From: Tenacibaculum tangerinum
GTDB lineage: Bacteria > Bacteroidota > Bacteroidia > Flavobacteriales > Flavobacteriaceae
DNA: 64,000 nt
Assembly (NCBI RefSeq): GCF_029853675.1
Contig: NZ_CP122539.1
Coordinates: forward strand, 310,001 to 374,000
Direction of reading: 5' to 3'
A program made the translations under genes and the position numbers. Position 1 is the first letter of the stretch. Every line of letters begins with the position of its first letter. Positions 19,843 through 29,473 of the stretch are shown piece after piece. The notes beneath the pieces are model-generated. The model saw only the letters and a program-made list of their open reading frames with translations, had not been told where the DNA came from and searched no databases.

Positions 19843-20715
19843 TTAGAATTCGGGAAATAATTTTTTGAATTTCTTAGGAAGCTCTTTTGTAATAATTATT
19901 TTTTCTTTAGTAAATGGATGTGTAAAGGATAGGGAAGAAGCATGCAGAAACAATCCTTTTCCTTTCAGAATTTTATCTTCTAGAAAGTATTCTTTATCAC
20001 CCAAAATAGGATTACCAATAGCAAATAAATGTTTACGTAATTGATGTTTTCTTCCAGTTTTAGGATATAATTTTACTAAGTTCAAGAAATCAAAACGAGG
20101 AGATTTAATGGTTTGTATAACTTCAAACGAAGTAAAGGCATTTTTATCATCAATTGAAAAATCAATTTCTCCGTTTTTCTCCATTTTGCCAATACAAATA
20201 GCATAGTATGTTTTTTGAATCTCTTTTTTTTCGAAGAGTTGGTTTAAAGCAATAATACTTTCAGTGGTTTTTCCAATGAGTAACAACCCACTAGTCGGGT
20301 AATCTAATCGATGTACGGGTCGTGGACGAGTGGCATCGGTCAATGCGCTTTTTTGTAAGTTCTGTATAAGAGCGTTGTCAATTGTTGCAAAAGAATTTCC
20401 GCTAACCAAGATTCCTGCAGGTTTGTAAATAACAGCTAAATAAATATCTTCAAAAAGAATTTCAAGCGGAAAATTGAATTGTTTTCCCTCGTTTTTTTGT
20501 TCTGATTCATATAAGTGAATAGTATCTCCTTCATTAATATATAAAGCTGTAGTAGCTGTTTTACCATTGACTTTTACAAATCCTTTTTTAATAGCTTTTT
20601 TGATACCAGATTTCGTAGGAATCGTTTTAAAAATACCCACTGCATATTCTTGTAACCGAATAGGAATTAGTATTTTTTTTACGTTGTGAGTTTCAATTTT
20701 TTTCAAAAAAAGCAC
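19843..20715 (-). CDS. RluA-family pseudouridine synthase
   Basis: 290 residues. An N-terminal S4-like RNA-binding segment (GIKKAIKKGFVKVNGKTATT, about residues 37-56) precedes the RluA catalytic domain with HRLDYPTSGLLLIGKT (catalytic Asp138), LVKLYPKTGRKHQLRKHL and LFLHASSLSFTHPF. It isomerises uridine to pseudouridine in rRNA or tRNA. Which member (RluC, RluD, TruC-like) cannot be decided from motifs alone. Apparently monocistronic. Confidence 0.88.
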   Translation of the reverse strand: MLFLKKIETHNVKKILIPIRLQEYAVGIFKTIPTKSGIKKAIKKGFVKVNGKTATTALYINEGDTIHLYESEQKNEGKQFNFPLEILFEDIYLAVIYKPAGILVSGNSFATIDNALIQNLQKSALTDATRPRPVHRLDYPTSGLLLIGKTTESIIALNQLFEKKEIQKTYYAICIGKMEKNGEIDFSIDDKNAFTSFEVIQTIKSPRFDFLNLVKLYPKTGRKHQLRKHLFAIGNPILGDKEYFLEDKILKGKGLFLHASSLSFTHPFTKEKIIITKELPKKFKKLFPEF

Positions 20716-21051
20716 TTGTTTGGTTCAAAATTAAGTAAATATTTCTCAATAGCAGAATTTATGAAACCGTTGTAAAAGCTTAGTTATTTTGAGGTGTTTT
20801 TTAAGTGTTTGTTTTAAGGGTGCTTTGTTTATTTGATGTTATACGATTTATGGTTTATTATTTCGCATTTAAACCATGTCGATAGTGAGAAGTATGAGTG
20901 ATGAGGCATCTCGATAATAGGAGTTACTTGTTTACATGAGATTACTCCCTCCGGTCGGAATTAACGTTTTTAAATGAGGTTTAGAAGTACAAATATTAAA
21001 ATGAACGTTATGATATCCTGAATTCAAGTTAAATAAGAATTGATTTGTTTA
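20716..21051. other. Intergenic region holding R1 copy B
   Basis: Holds an inverted copy of the R1 repeat (about 20874-20978) and, at 21011-21040, a degenerate form of the R1 tail (ATCCTGAATTCAAGTTAAATA). No gene is seen. Confidence 0.65.
20874..20978 (-). repeat. R1 dispersed palindromic repeat, copy B
   Basis: On the minus strand it reads AATTCCGACCGGAGGGAGTA, then CTCCTATTATCGAGATG and CTCATCACTCATACTTC, closely matching copy A at 4051-4146. The tail motif lies on the other side, in the opposite sense, as expected for a palindromic element. Confidence 0.75.
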
Positions 21052-22874
21052 TCATAAAGACTGCATTTCTACCAGTTTTTTATACGTTCCGCTCTTAGAG
21101 ATGAGTTCTTCGTGAGTTCCTTGCTCAACGATTTTTCCTTTTTGCATGACTACAATCAAATCTGCTTTTTGAATGGTTGATAAACGATGTGCAATAACAA
21201 TCGAAGTTCTATTTTGCATCATTTTTTCTAAAGCGTCTTGTACTAGTTTTTCAGATTCAGTATCTAAAGCAGAAGTAGCTTCGTCTAAAATCATGATTGG
21301 CGGATTTTTAAGTACGGCACGTGCAATACTTAAACGCTGTTTTTGTCCGCCCGAAAGTTTGTTCCCACTATCACCAATATTAGTATCATAACCATCAGGC
21401 AAATCTTTTATAAACTCGTGAGCATTGGCAATTTTAGCAGCTGCTATAATTTCTTCATCACTTTTATCCTCAACCCCTAAAGTAATATTGTTCTTTACGG
21501 TGTCGTTAAATAAAATAGAATCTTGCGTAACTAATCCTTCTAATTGTCGTAACGAGTGTTTTGTGATGCTTTTAATATCAATGCCATCAATTAAAATACT
21601 ACCTTTATTTACATCGTAAAAACGAGTTAACAAATTAGCTATGGTAGATTTTCCACTTCCAGATTGACCAACTAAGGCAACCATTTTTCCTTTAGGGATG
21701 GTTAATGAAAAATCTTGTAACACATAGTTGTCTTGGTATTTAAAGGAAATATTATCGATTTCAATTGTAGAATCAAAAGTTTCCTTGTCAATAGCATTAG
21801 GAGCATCTTTTAAAGGATTTTCGGTCTCTAAAATTTCTAAAACACGTTCTGCGGCTGCATTTCCTTTTTTAACGCTATAACTTGCTTTCGAAATTTGTTT
21901 CGCAGGAGTTAAAATGTTGTATGCTAGTCCCATATATGGAATAAATGCTTCACCAGTAAGAACTTGTTCTATAAGTACTAATTTACCTCCATACCAAAGC
22001 AATACAGCAATAACGCCGATACCTAAAAACTCACTTATAGGACTTGATAAATTAGTTCGGTTAATCAACGTATTTGAAAAATGATAAAATCTATTGGTAG
22101 AAGCTTCGAACTTTTGTTGAAACTCTTTTTCAGCAGTAAATCCTTTAATTACTTTTAATCCTCCTAAAGTTTCTTCTAATAAAGACAAGAAATACCCTTG
22201 TTCTCTTTGAACGCTATCAGATTTTCTTTTTAAACTTTTTCCTATTAAAGAAATTATGTATCCAGATATAGGGATAAAAATAAAAACAAAAATAGTCAGT
22301 TTAAAACTGATAGCAATCATTGCTATTATGGTAAAAACAATGGTTAAAGGTTCTCTAACAATCATTTCTAATATGGATAAAAATGAATGCTGAATTTCCA
22401 ATACATCCGTCCCGATTCTTGCCATGGTATCACCTTTTCTTTTTTCAGAAAAATAAGAAATAGGCAATTCTAAGGTTTTCTTATATAAATCATTTCGGAT
22501 ATCTTTTAAAACGCCATTTCTCAAAAATGTAATAAAATACATGGCTAAGTAATTAAAGATGTTTTTAAAGAAGAAAGTGATAATAACCAAGCCTACAACA
22601 ACCATCAAAGCTTTTGATTTATCGTCGCCCGCAATATCATTTATATAATATGACATATATTCCTTAAAATAATCTATGACTTTAGTAATTCCTTCAAAGG
22701 TCGGTTTTTCAGTTACCTTAGATGTTTCTGTTTTAAAAATAACCTCCAACATTGGCATCAACACCAAAAAAGAAAGGGTAGAAAAAAAGCATATAAGATG
22801 TTAAATAAGATATTTAAGTATCCATATTTTTTATACGGAATAGCATATTTAATAATCTTCTTAAAATAATCCAT
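21052..22874 (-). CDS. MsbA-like ABC exporter, frameshifted near the N-terminus
   Basis: Homodimeric ABC exporter (TM domain plus ATPase) of the MsbA/LmrA type, likely moving lipid A or another lipid or glycolipid across the inner membrane. ATPase motifs: GQSGSGKST (Walker A), LSGGQKQR (signature), IMILDEATSALD (Walker B) and IAHRLST. The continuous frame runs 21052-22767 and lacks about 36 N-terminal residues. These lie in another frame starting at ATG 22874 (MDYFKKIIKYAIPYKKYG), which overlaps the pgm stop as TAATG. The frames join by one base at a T7 run (22782-22788). The gene is therefore either frameshift-decoded, broken, or affected by a sequence error. Confidence 0.85.
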
Positions 22875-24586
22875 TACAGGTTTAATTCTTTAATAATTCG
22901 TTGGATTTTAGTATCTAACGTCTTTTCTACTTCTTTCGCATTTGAACTATCATCTAATGTACTGTTAACACTAAAGTAGAATTTAATTTTTGGCTCAGTA
23001 CCGCTTGGTCGAGCAGCAACTTTAGTTCCGTCTTGAGTTTGATAAATCAATACGTTCGATTTGGGAATGTTGATGGTGGTTTCTTCTCCTGTGATTAAAT
23101 TTTTTCTTATCGAAGATTGATAATCGTACAAGAATTCCACTTTTGAACCGTCGATTTCACTTAGTGGATTGTTACGTAAATCCACCATCATTTGTTTGAT
23201 TTGTTGCGCACCATCCATTCCTTTTTTTACCAAAGAAATTAAGTGTTCTTTGTAAAAGTGATGTCGCGTATATAAATTTAATAATTCTTTATAAAAAGAA
23301 CTGTTGTTGGCTTTGGCATCAGCAGCAATTTCACAGGCAAGTAGGGCAGAAGTAACGGCATCTTTATCACGTACAAAATCACCAACCATATACCCAAAAC
23401 TTTCTTCACCACCACCAATAAAATCAAGTTCTGGATGGTCTTTAATCATTTTTGCAATCCATTTGAAACCTGTTAAACCAATCTTGGTTTCAACACCGTA
23501 AGAACTGGCAATTTCATTGACTAAGTTGGTAGAAACAATAGTAGACCCAACAAACTGCTTTCCGTTGAGTCTTCCTTGTTTTTTCCAATCGTTGATTAAG
23601 AAATCGGTCATGATACTCATGGTTTGATTTCCGTTTAGTAAAGTCATGTTTCCTTCTAAATCTCGAACAGCAATACCTATTCTATCCGAATCAGGGTCAG
23701 TTCCTAATACAATATCAGCATCAATTTTATTAGCTAAATCAACTGCCATTTGTAACGCTGCTGGTTCTTCTGGGTTTGGTGATTTTACCGTTGGGAAATC
23801 TCCATCTGGGGTAGCTTGCTCTTCAACAATATGAACTTGTGTATAGCCAGCTCGTTTTAATACTTCTGGAATTAATTTAATAGAAGTTCCGTGTAACGAA
23901 GTAAATACAATTTTTAAATTTTCACGTCCTTGAATATCAAAAGTACCATTAGCTAACGATGCTTTCCAAAAAGCTTCGTCAACATCGGTTCCTATTAAAG
24001 TAATTAATTCTTGTTTAGCATTGAAGTTAATTTCATGGAAGGCAAGTGAATTCACTTCATTGATTATTTCTGTGTCTTGTGGAGGAACAATTTGTCCACC
24101 GTCGTTCCAGTATACCTTGTATCCGTTGTACTCTGGTGGATTATGCGAAGCCGTTAAAACGATTCCAGCATCACAGCCTAGATAATTTACAGCAAAAGAT
24201 AATTCGGGAGTAGGGCGCATGTCTTCAAACAGCATTACCTGAATATTGTTTGCTGATAATACGTTGGCTACTACTTTTGCCAACCATTCACTATCGTGGC
24301 GGCAGTCATAACCAATCGCTACTTTTAAGGTTTTGTTCGGAAAAGTTTTATGTAAGTAATTACTTAGTCCTTGTGTTGCTTTACCTAACGTATACTTATT
24401 AATTCTATTTGTTCCTGAACCAACAATTCCACGCATTCCCCCAGTACCAAACTCTAAATTTTTATAAAATCGATCGTTTATTAGTTCCTCTGAGTTAGAA
24501 TCAATTAATTGTTGAATTTCTTGTTGTGTTTCTGCATCAAAAGTGTCAGAAAGCCATTGTTTAGCGTTATTTAAAATCTCTCTCAT
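22874..24586 (-). CDS. Phosphosugar mutase (phosphoglucomutase/phosphomannomutase)
   Basis: 570 residues, alpha-D-phosphohexomutase superfamily. The active-site serine loop is TASHNPPEYNGYKVYW (Ser147), the metal loop is GTDPDSDRIG, the sugar-binding loop is GGEESFGY, and the C-terminal phosphate loop is RPSGTEPKIKFY. It interconverts hexose 1- and 6-phosphates for sugar-nucleotide synthesis. Its stop overlaps the ABC exporter start (TAATG), so the two are coupled. A TATCTTTG box lies 21 nt upstream of the start. Confidence 0.92.
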   Translation of the reverse strand: MREILNNAKQWLSDTFDAETQQEIQQLIDSNSEELINDRFYKNLEFGTGGMRGIVGSGTNRINKYTLGKATQGLSNYLHKTFPNKTLKVAIGYDCRHDSEWLAKVVANVLSANNIQVMLFEDMRPTPELSFAVNYLGCDAGIVLTASHNPPEYNGYKVYWNDGGQIVPPQDTEIINEVNSLAFHEINFNAKQELITLIGTDVDEAFWKASLANGTFDIQGRENLKIVFTSLHGTSIKLIPEVLKRAGYTQVHIVEEQATPDGDFPTVKSPNPEEPAALQMAVDLANKIDADIVLGTDPDSDRIGIAVRDLEGNMTLLNGNQTMSIMTDFLINDWKKQGRLNGKQFVGSTIVSTNLVNEIASSYGVETKIGLTGFKWIAKMIKDHPELDFIGGGEESFGYMVGDFVRDKDAVTSALLACEIAADAKANNSSFYKELLNLYTRHHFYKEHLISLVKKGMDGAQQIKQMMVDLRNNPLSEIDGSKVEFLYDYQSSIRKNLITGEETTINIPKSNVLIYQTQDGTKVAARPSGTEPKIKFYFSVNSTLDDSSNAKEVEKTLDTKIQRIIKELNL

Positions 24587-24606
24587 GTATCAAAATAAAA
24601 ACCGTG

Positions 24607-24614
24607 CAAAGATA
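24607..24614 (-). promoter_or_regulatory. Minus-7 promoter box of the mutase gene
   Basis: TATCTTTG on the minus strand, matching TAnnTTTG, about 21 nt upstream of the ATG at 24586. The transcript would have a leader of roughly 14 nt. Confidence 0.6.
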
Positions 24615-24619
24615 CGGGT

Positions 24620-25576
24620 TTAAAAATTCAGTTTTTCTTTAATTATATAATGTTTTTGATGCGGATTGCTTTTAATGATTAATTCTCCTAAAAAGCCTGC
24701 TAAAAACAATAAAGTTCCTAAAATCATAGAGGTTAAAGCGATGTAAAACCAAGGATTATTGGTAACAAGTATGGTTTTGATTCCTGCTGATAAATGGTAA
24801 ATTTTCATGACACCTATATAAAAAGCAGCAAAGAAACCAAAGATGAACATCAATGTTCCCCATAAGCCAAAAAAGTGCATGGGGCGTTTTCCAAACTTTG
24901 ATAAAAATGATATAGTAATCAAATCTAAAAAGCCATTGATAAAGCGATCCATCCCAAACTTGGTAACACCGTATTTGCGAGCTTGGTGTTGTACTACTCT
25001 TTCGCCAATTTTATCGAAGCCTTCATTTTTTGCCAATACAGGAATATAGCGGTGCATTTCTCCGCTTACTTTCACTGCTTTAACGACTTCGTTTTTATAA
25101 GCTTTCAATCCGCAGTTAAAATCGTGTAATTTTAATCCTGATGTTTTACGTGCTGCCCAGTTGAATAATTTTGATGGAATATTTTTGGTCATGACGTTGT
25201 CATAGCGCTTCTTTTTCCAGCCAGAAATTAAGTCAAAATTGTCATTGACAATTCGTTTGTATAGTTCAGGAATTTCATCAGGACTGTCTTGTAAGTCAGC
25301 ATCCATGGTAATGACTACACGTCCTTGAGCTAGTTTAAAACCAGCATCTAGGGCTTGCGATTTTCCGTAGTTTTTTTGAAATCGAATTCCTTTTACGGCA
25401 TTATTTTTTGCTGATAATTCTTCAATAACACTCCAAGAACTGTCGGTACTACCATCATCTATAAAAATAAGTTCATATAAAAACTGATTGGATTGCATAA
25501 CTTTTGCAATCCAATCGTGTAATTCATATAAAGATTCTTCTTCATTAAGAAGCGGTATTACCACCGATATATCCAT
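24620..25576 (-). CDS. GT2 family glycosyltransferase (polyprenyl-phosphate sugar type)
   Basis: 318 residues. The GT-A domain starts MDISVVIPLLNEEESLYELH and has the DADLQDSPDE acid motif. The C-terminus has two hydrophobic helices (about residues 230-255 and 270-300). This layout matches the DPM1/GtrB/ArnC-like enzymes that load a sugar onto undecaprenyl phosphate at the inner membrane. The donor sugar cannot be read from the sequence. It lies 33 nt upstream of the phosphosugar mutase gene in the same direction, so a common pathway is plausible. Confidence 0.88.
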   Translation of the reverse strand: MDISVVIPLLNEEESLYELHDWIAKVMQSNQFLYELIFIDDGSTDSSWSVIEELSAKNNAVKGIRFQKNYGKSQALDAGFKLAQGRVVITMDADLQDSPDEIPELYKRIVNDNFDLISGWKKKRYDNVMTKNIPSKLFNWAARKTSGLKLHDFNCGLKAYKNEVVKAVKVSGEMHRYIPVLAKNEGFDKIGERVVQHQARKYGVTKFGMDRFINGFLDLITISFLSKFGKRPMHFFGLWGTLMFIFGFFAAFYIGVMKIYHLSAGIKTILVTNNPWFYIALTSMILGTLLFLAGFLGELIIKSNPHQKHYIIKEKLNF

Positions 25577-25655
25577 AGGTTTTGTTCAAAATTTGAAAAG
25601 GTAAAGTTACAAAGTATTACGGTTACATGAAACTTTTTACCATTTTAAACGCTAT

Positions 25656-26177
25656 TTAATAGCTATCTTCTTCTGTTTTTTTCATAATTGCGCCACCAAT
25701 GGCAGAGATAATAAAACCAAAAAATGCTGAAACAACGATAGCCAACGGAACTGTTATCACAGGGCTGCTAAATTTCTTTGCCATTTCTTCAGAAGCTTCA
25801 ATTTGTTCGTCAGTCATACCAGCATCTATCCATGCTTGTTGTTGTATTTCCATCATTTGTGCTTGAAAGTCTGGTTCAATTACATTTGTGAAGAGTAACG
25901 TGTAAATAGTTGATATTACAGCGCTTATCACAGCAATACCAACTCCAACTTTTAACGCTTGTCCGAACGTTAAAAAGCCATTATTATCTGCTTTAAATTT
26001 TTTAATACCTAAGATGATTAGTGCTATCATAGCTACGAAACCAATGATACCATTTAACCAGCCAAATTCTATTAAAGTACCTGTTGCATAAAAGGCTAAG
26101 TGGATAAAAACACCGATAATACCTAAGTATAATCCGTAATTTAAAATAATGTTTTTGCTGTTTGCTTGATTTTCCAT
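25656..26177 (-). CDS. DUF4199 membrane protein
   Basis: 173 residues with four hydrophobic helices and the conserved segment NGFLTFGQALKVGVGIAVIS (about residues 65-84) of the DUF4199 family, common in Bacteroidetes. No catalytic motif. A TATATTTG promoter box lies about 23 nt upstream. It is often found next to GT2 glycosyltransferase genes, as here, but its function is unknown. Confidence 0.82.
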   Translation of the reverse strand: MENQANSKNIILNYGLYLGIIGVFIHLAFYATGTLIEFGWLNGIIGFVAMIALIILGIKKFKADNNGFLTFGQALKVGVGIAVISAVISTIYTLLFTNVIEPDFQAQMMEIQQQAWIDAGMTDEQIEASEEMAKKFSSPVITVPLAIVVSAFFGFIISAIGGAIMKKTEEDSY

Positions 26178-26199
26178 TGTGTGAATTTAGTTAGTGATA

Positions 26200-26207
26200 C
26201 AAATATA
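26200..26207 (-). promoter_or_regulatory. Minus-7 promoter box of the DUF4199 gene
   Basis: TATATTTG on the minus strand, an exact TAnnTTTG match, ending 22 bases before the gene start. It may drive DUF4199 and the GT2 gene together. Confidence 0.6.
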
Positions 26208-26317
26208 TTCTTTTTAGTTTTTGTGCTTACTTTTTACTATTAAAGTTAAAAAATGTGAGTAACAAATTATTAGTATTCAAAAACTTAGAAATGTTACAGA
26301 TTTTTTATGGAAATTTT

Positions 26318-26350
26318 ATTGTTTTTTACGAAAAAATGGTCGTAAATTTG
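26318..26350 (+). promoter_or_regulatory. Promoter of the SRP RNA gene
   Basis: ATTG (minus-33) at 26318-26321 and TAAATTTG (minus-7) at 26343-26350 with a 21-nt spacer, in line with the Bacteroidetes consensus. The predicted transcription start is about five bases downstream, at the first helix of the RNA. Confidence 0.7.
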
Positions 26351-26354
26351 CATC

Positions 26355-26448
26355 GGCAAGTCCTACACAACCAGCTCCCTTTGAATCCCCCAGGGCGGGA
26401 ACGCAGCAAGGGTATTAGGTCGTAGCGGTGTGATGTAGGTAGCTTGCC
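26355..26448 (+). ncRNA. ffs: Signal recognition particle RNA, small bacterial type
   Basis: The apical domain contains the conserved internal loops in CAGGGCGGGAACGCAGCAAG (26391-26410). The outer strands GGCAAG and CTTGCC pair, as do CCTACAC and GTGT / GTAGG. A run of seven T follows directly as terminator. The RNA binds Ffh to target membrane proteins to FtsY and the Sec translocon. The ends are set by the closing helix and are accurate to a few bases. Confidence 0.92.
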
Positions 26449-26472
26449 TTTTTTTGTACCCAATAGTTTCGT

Positions 26473-27396
26473 TTACTTTTCATCTTTATTTAAGTTTAAA
26501 TCACTCCTTGGGTGATGTAATTCAACCACTTCTTTAAGAAAACTAGTATCTAAATGCACATAAATTTCTGTGGTAGTAATACTTTCATGTCCTAATAATT
26601 GCTGAATTACCCGTAAGTCTGCACCATGCTTTAATAAATAGGTGGCAAAAGAGTGTCGAAGGGTATGCGGGCCTATACTTTTTTTTAGGTTGATTTTTAC
26701 AGCGAGTTGTTTTAATATAATGAAAATCATCTGACGTGTTAATCGTTTTCCTCTTCTGTTTAAAAAAACCGTATCCTCATCTTCTTTTTTAGGAATGATT
26801 TTAGATCGAATTTCATTTATATAAAAGTTGAGCCTTTGTATGGTGGTAACATGAATAGGTACAAAGCGGTATTTATTTCCTTTTCCTAGAATACGAATAT
26901 ACCCTTCTTCGAAAAATAAGTCAGATAGTTGTAAGTTAATCGCTTCGCTTACTCGGAGTCCGCAACTGTAAATAGTTTCAATAATAGTTTTATTGCGTTC
27001 TCCTTGTGGGTGGCTTAAGTCAATCGCAGCAATTAAAGCATCTACTTCTTCTTTTTCTAGGGTTTCTGGGAGCTTTCTGGTAATATTAGGGCTTTCGATT
27101 AAATCTGTAGGATTGTCTTTTCGATAATCTTCAAAAACTAAGAAGTCAAAAAAACTGCGCAAGCCAGAAATTAAACGAGCTTGGGTACGAGCATTGATGT
27201 TTTTACTAGCATCATAAATAAACTGTTGAATGGTTTCTTGGGTAATGTTCATAGGAGAGGGGGAAGCGCTTAAATTCTCTACAAACAAGACCAGCTTGTT
27301 AACGTCTCTTTTATAGCTCTCAATCGAGTTTTTAGACAACCCTCTTTCAATCTTTAAAAAATTAACATAATCGTATATAATTTGTTTCCAGTTCAT
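26473..27396 (-). CDS. xerD: Tyrosine recombinase XerD
   Basis: 307 residues. An N-terminal SAM-like core-binding domain (residues 1-90) precedes the catalytic domain with Arg in SCGLRVSEAINL, HTLRHSFATYLL (His-x-x-Arg), LGHESITTTEIY and the nucleophilic Tyr in EIYVHLD. It resolves chromosome dimers at dif together with a partner recombinase. Chromosomal context and size favour the housekeeping enzyme over a mobile integrase. It converges with the SRP RNA gene. Confidence 0.9.
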   Translation of the reverse strand: MNWKQIIYDYVNFLKIERGLSKNSIESYKRDVNKLVLFVENLSASPSPMNITQETIQQFIYDASKNINARTQARLISGLRSFFDFLVFEDYRKDNPTDLIESPNITRKLPETLEKEEVDALIAAIDLSHPQGERNKTIIETIYSCGLRVSEAINLQLSDLFFEEGYIRILGKGNKYRFVPIHVTTIQRLNFYINEIRSKIIPKKEDEDTVFLNRRGKRLTRQMIFIILKQLAVKINLKKSIGPHTLRHSFATYLLKHGADLRVIQQLLGHESITTTEIYVHLDTSFLKEVVELHHPRSDLNLNKDEK

Positions 27397-27496
27397 TATA
27401 AGAATAAAGAAATTATATCAAGAAAATAATAATACTCAAGTTAAAAAATACCATTATCTTCGTTTGACAAACTTAAAAATTATAAATTTAAAGATT

Positions 27497-28077
27497 ATGA
27501 AAAAAAATTAGTAATTGCTATGTTGGCTCTAGGATTAGCCGCTAGTGCACAAGAGAGCTCAAAAGGAGGTTTTGAAAAACAAGATTGGTATGTAACAGGT
27601 ACAGCAGGATACAATTCTATAGAAGCGGAAGATACTGATATTAGTAATTATACTTTTTCTCCCTCAGCAGGATATTTTATTACAGACCATATTTCATTGG
27701 AACTAGGTTTGATTGTGGGAGGAAGTACTTCAGAGTCATTTGGTGGTGAGATTTCGTCTACTCAATTTGGAGGAAGTTTAGTTGGGAATTATTACTTTAC
27801 ACCAAAAAATGACTTTTCATTTGTTATAGGAGCAGGATTGTCATATGCTTCAGGAGCAATAGAATTTGATGGTATAGACGCTGGGGATATGAATACTTTT
27901 GCCTTAGCAGTTGCACCAGGGATAAACTATTTTGTTTCTGAAAGATTAGCTTTAAGAGCTTCTGTTGGAGCTTTGTCTTATGTGAATATGGATTCAGATG
28001 GAAGTCCTTCAACAAGTTCTTTTGGTTTAAACTTGGATTTGTCGAATATTAACTTCGGTATAACGTATAAGCTTTAA
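27497..28077 (+). CDS. Outer-membrane beta-barrel protein, frame broken in the signal peptide
   Basis: The mature part (from 27520, QESSKGGFEKQDWYVTG) is a small barrel of about 170 residues with alternating strands and Gly/Ser loops, of the OmpW/OmpX-like type. The signal peptide begins at ATG 27497, but an A8 run (27500-27507) puts it out of frame and gives a stop after four codons. With nine A the protein would read MKKKLVIAMLALGLAASAQE, a perfect signal peptide. As read, translation could start only at 27520 (MLALGLAASAQE), which gives a weak signal. The sequence is therefore either a homopolymer error or a phase-variable OFF state. Confidence 0.75.
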
Positions 28078-28127
28078 GCGTAATTGTTAATATGTAGTAA
28101 AGATTTTTAAACTCTTTATAAAAACAG

Positions 28128-28156
28128 AAGAGGCTCCTTTTTAAAAGGAGCCTCTT
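28128..28156. terminator. Bidirectional terminator between convergent genes
   Basis: Perfect 14-bp arms (AAGAGGCTCCTTTT and its complement) around a single T, followed by T on the plus strand and preceded by A. It serves the beta-barrel gene (plus) and purA (minus). Confidence 0.9.
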
Positions 28157-28176
28157 TTATTATTTACTACTGAATT

Positions 28177-29448
28177 TTATCTATTAATTGTTTGTTTTCT
28201 ATCAGGTCCAACAGAAACAATTTTAACAGGTACTCCTGTTTCTTTTTCGATGAATGCGATATAATCTAATAAGTTTTGAGGAAGTTCATCGGCAGTGGTC
28301 ATTTTAGTTAAATCATCACTCCAGCCTTTGAATTCCGTGTAATTTACCGATACATTTTCTGGTTCGATGTTATAGGGTAAGTGATCGATTTCTTCTCCTT
28401 TATAATTGTAAGAAGTGCAAATTTTTAAGGTGTCAAAACCTGATAAAACATCTCCTTTCATCATCATCAATTGGGTAACGCCATTTACGTCTACGGCATA
28501 TTTTAGGGCAACTAAATCTAACCATCCACAACGACGAGGACGCCCCGTAGTAGCACCGAATTCGTGACCTACTTTAGCCATCGTTGCTCCGTCTTCATCA
28601 AACAATTCGGTAGGAAAAGGTCCAGAGCCTACACGGGTAGTGTATGCTTTAAAAATACCAAATACTTCTCCAATTTTATTAGGAGCAATTCCTAATCCTG
28701 TACAAGCACCAGCAGCAGTCGTATTAGAAGAAGTAACGAAAGGATAGGTTCCAAAATCGATATCTAATAACGATCCTTGTGCACCTTCTGCTAAAATCGT
28801 TTTTCCTTCTTTTATGGCTTTGTTTAAAAACTCTTCAGAATCAATAAATTGTAATGTTTTTAATTTCTCTATTCCTTCGAAAAACTCAGCTTCTAATTCG
28901 TTTAAATTATAATCAATTTGAACATCAAAGTATGCTAGCATGCTTAAATGCTTTTCGGTTAAGGCTCTGTATTTTTCTTTCCAATTATCTAGCTCTAAAT
29001 CACCTACACGCATTCCGTTTCTACCGGTTTTGTCCATATATGTTGGTCCGATTCCTTTTAAAGTAGATCCTATTTTCGCTTTTCCTTTAGAGGTTTCAGA
29101 GGCTGCGTCTAACAACCGATGTGTTGGTAAAATTAAGTGTGCTTTACGAGAAATTAATAATTTAGAGGTATAATCGATATTATGCGTATCTAAATTTTCC
29201 AATTCCTTTTTAAAGATAACAGGGTCAATAACTACTCCGTTACCTACTACGTTTAAAGCTGTTTTATGAAAAATTCCTGAGGGAATAGTGTGTAATACAT
29301 GCTTGTTTCCATCGAAAATTAGGGTATGACCGGCATTTGGTCCTCCTTGAAAGCGTGCAATGATATCGTAGTTTTTTGTTAAAACGTCTACAATCTTACC
29401 TTTTCCCTCGTCTCCCCATTGTAGTCCGAGTAATAAATCTACTGCCAT
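28177..29448 (-). CDS. purA: Adenylosuccinate synthetase
   Basis: 423 residues. It makes adenylosuccinate from IMP, aspartate and GTP in AMP biosynthesis. Motifs: the GDEGKGK P-loop (residues 12-18), GNGVVIDP, GIGPTYMDKTGRNGMRV and TTGRPRRCGW. It starts 25 nt after the stop of the fur-family gene, so the two probably share a transcript. Confidence 0.96.
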   Translation of the reverse strand: MAVDLLLGLQWGDEGKGKIVDVLTKNYDIIARFQGGPNAGHTLIFDGNKHVLHTIPSGIFHKTALNVVGNGVVIDPVIFKKELENLDTHNIDYTSKLLISRKAHLILPTHRLLDAASETSKGKAKIGSTLKGIGPTYMDKTGRNGMRVGDLELDNWKEKYRALTEKHLSMLAYFDVQIDYNLNELEAEFFEGIEKLKTLQFIDSEEFLNKAIKEGKTILAEGAQGSLLDIDFGTYPFVTSSNTTAAGACTGLGIAPNKIGEVFGIFKAYTTRVGSGPFPTELFDEDGATMAKVGHEFGATTGRPRRCGWLDLVALKYAVDVNGVTQLMMMKGDVLSGFDTLKICTSYNYKGEEIDHLPYNIEPENVSVNYTEFKGWSDDLTKMTTADELPQNLLDYIAFIEKETGVPVKIVSVGPDRKQTINR

Positions 29449-29473
29449 TTAGTGTGTTGTTAATTGTTGTATT

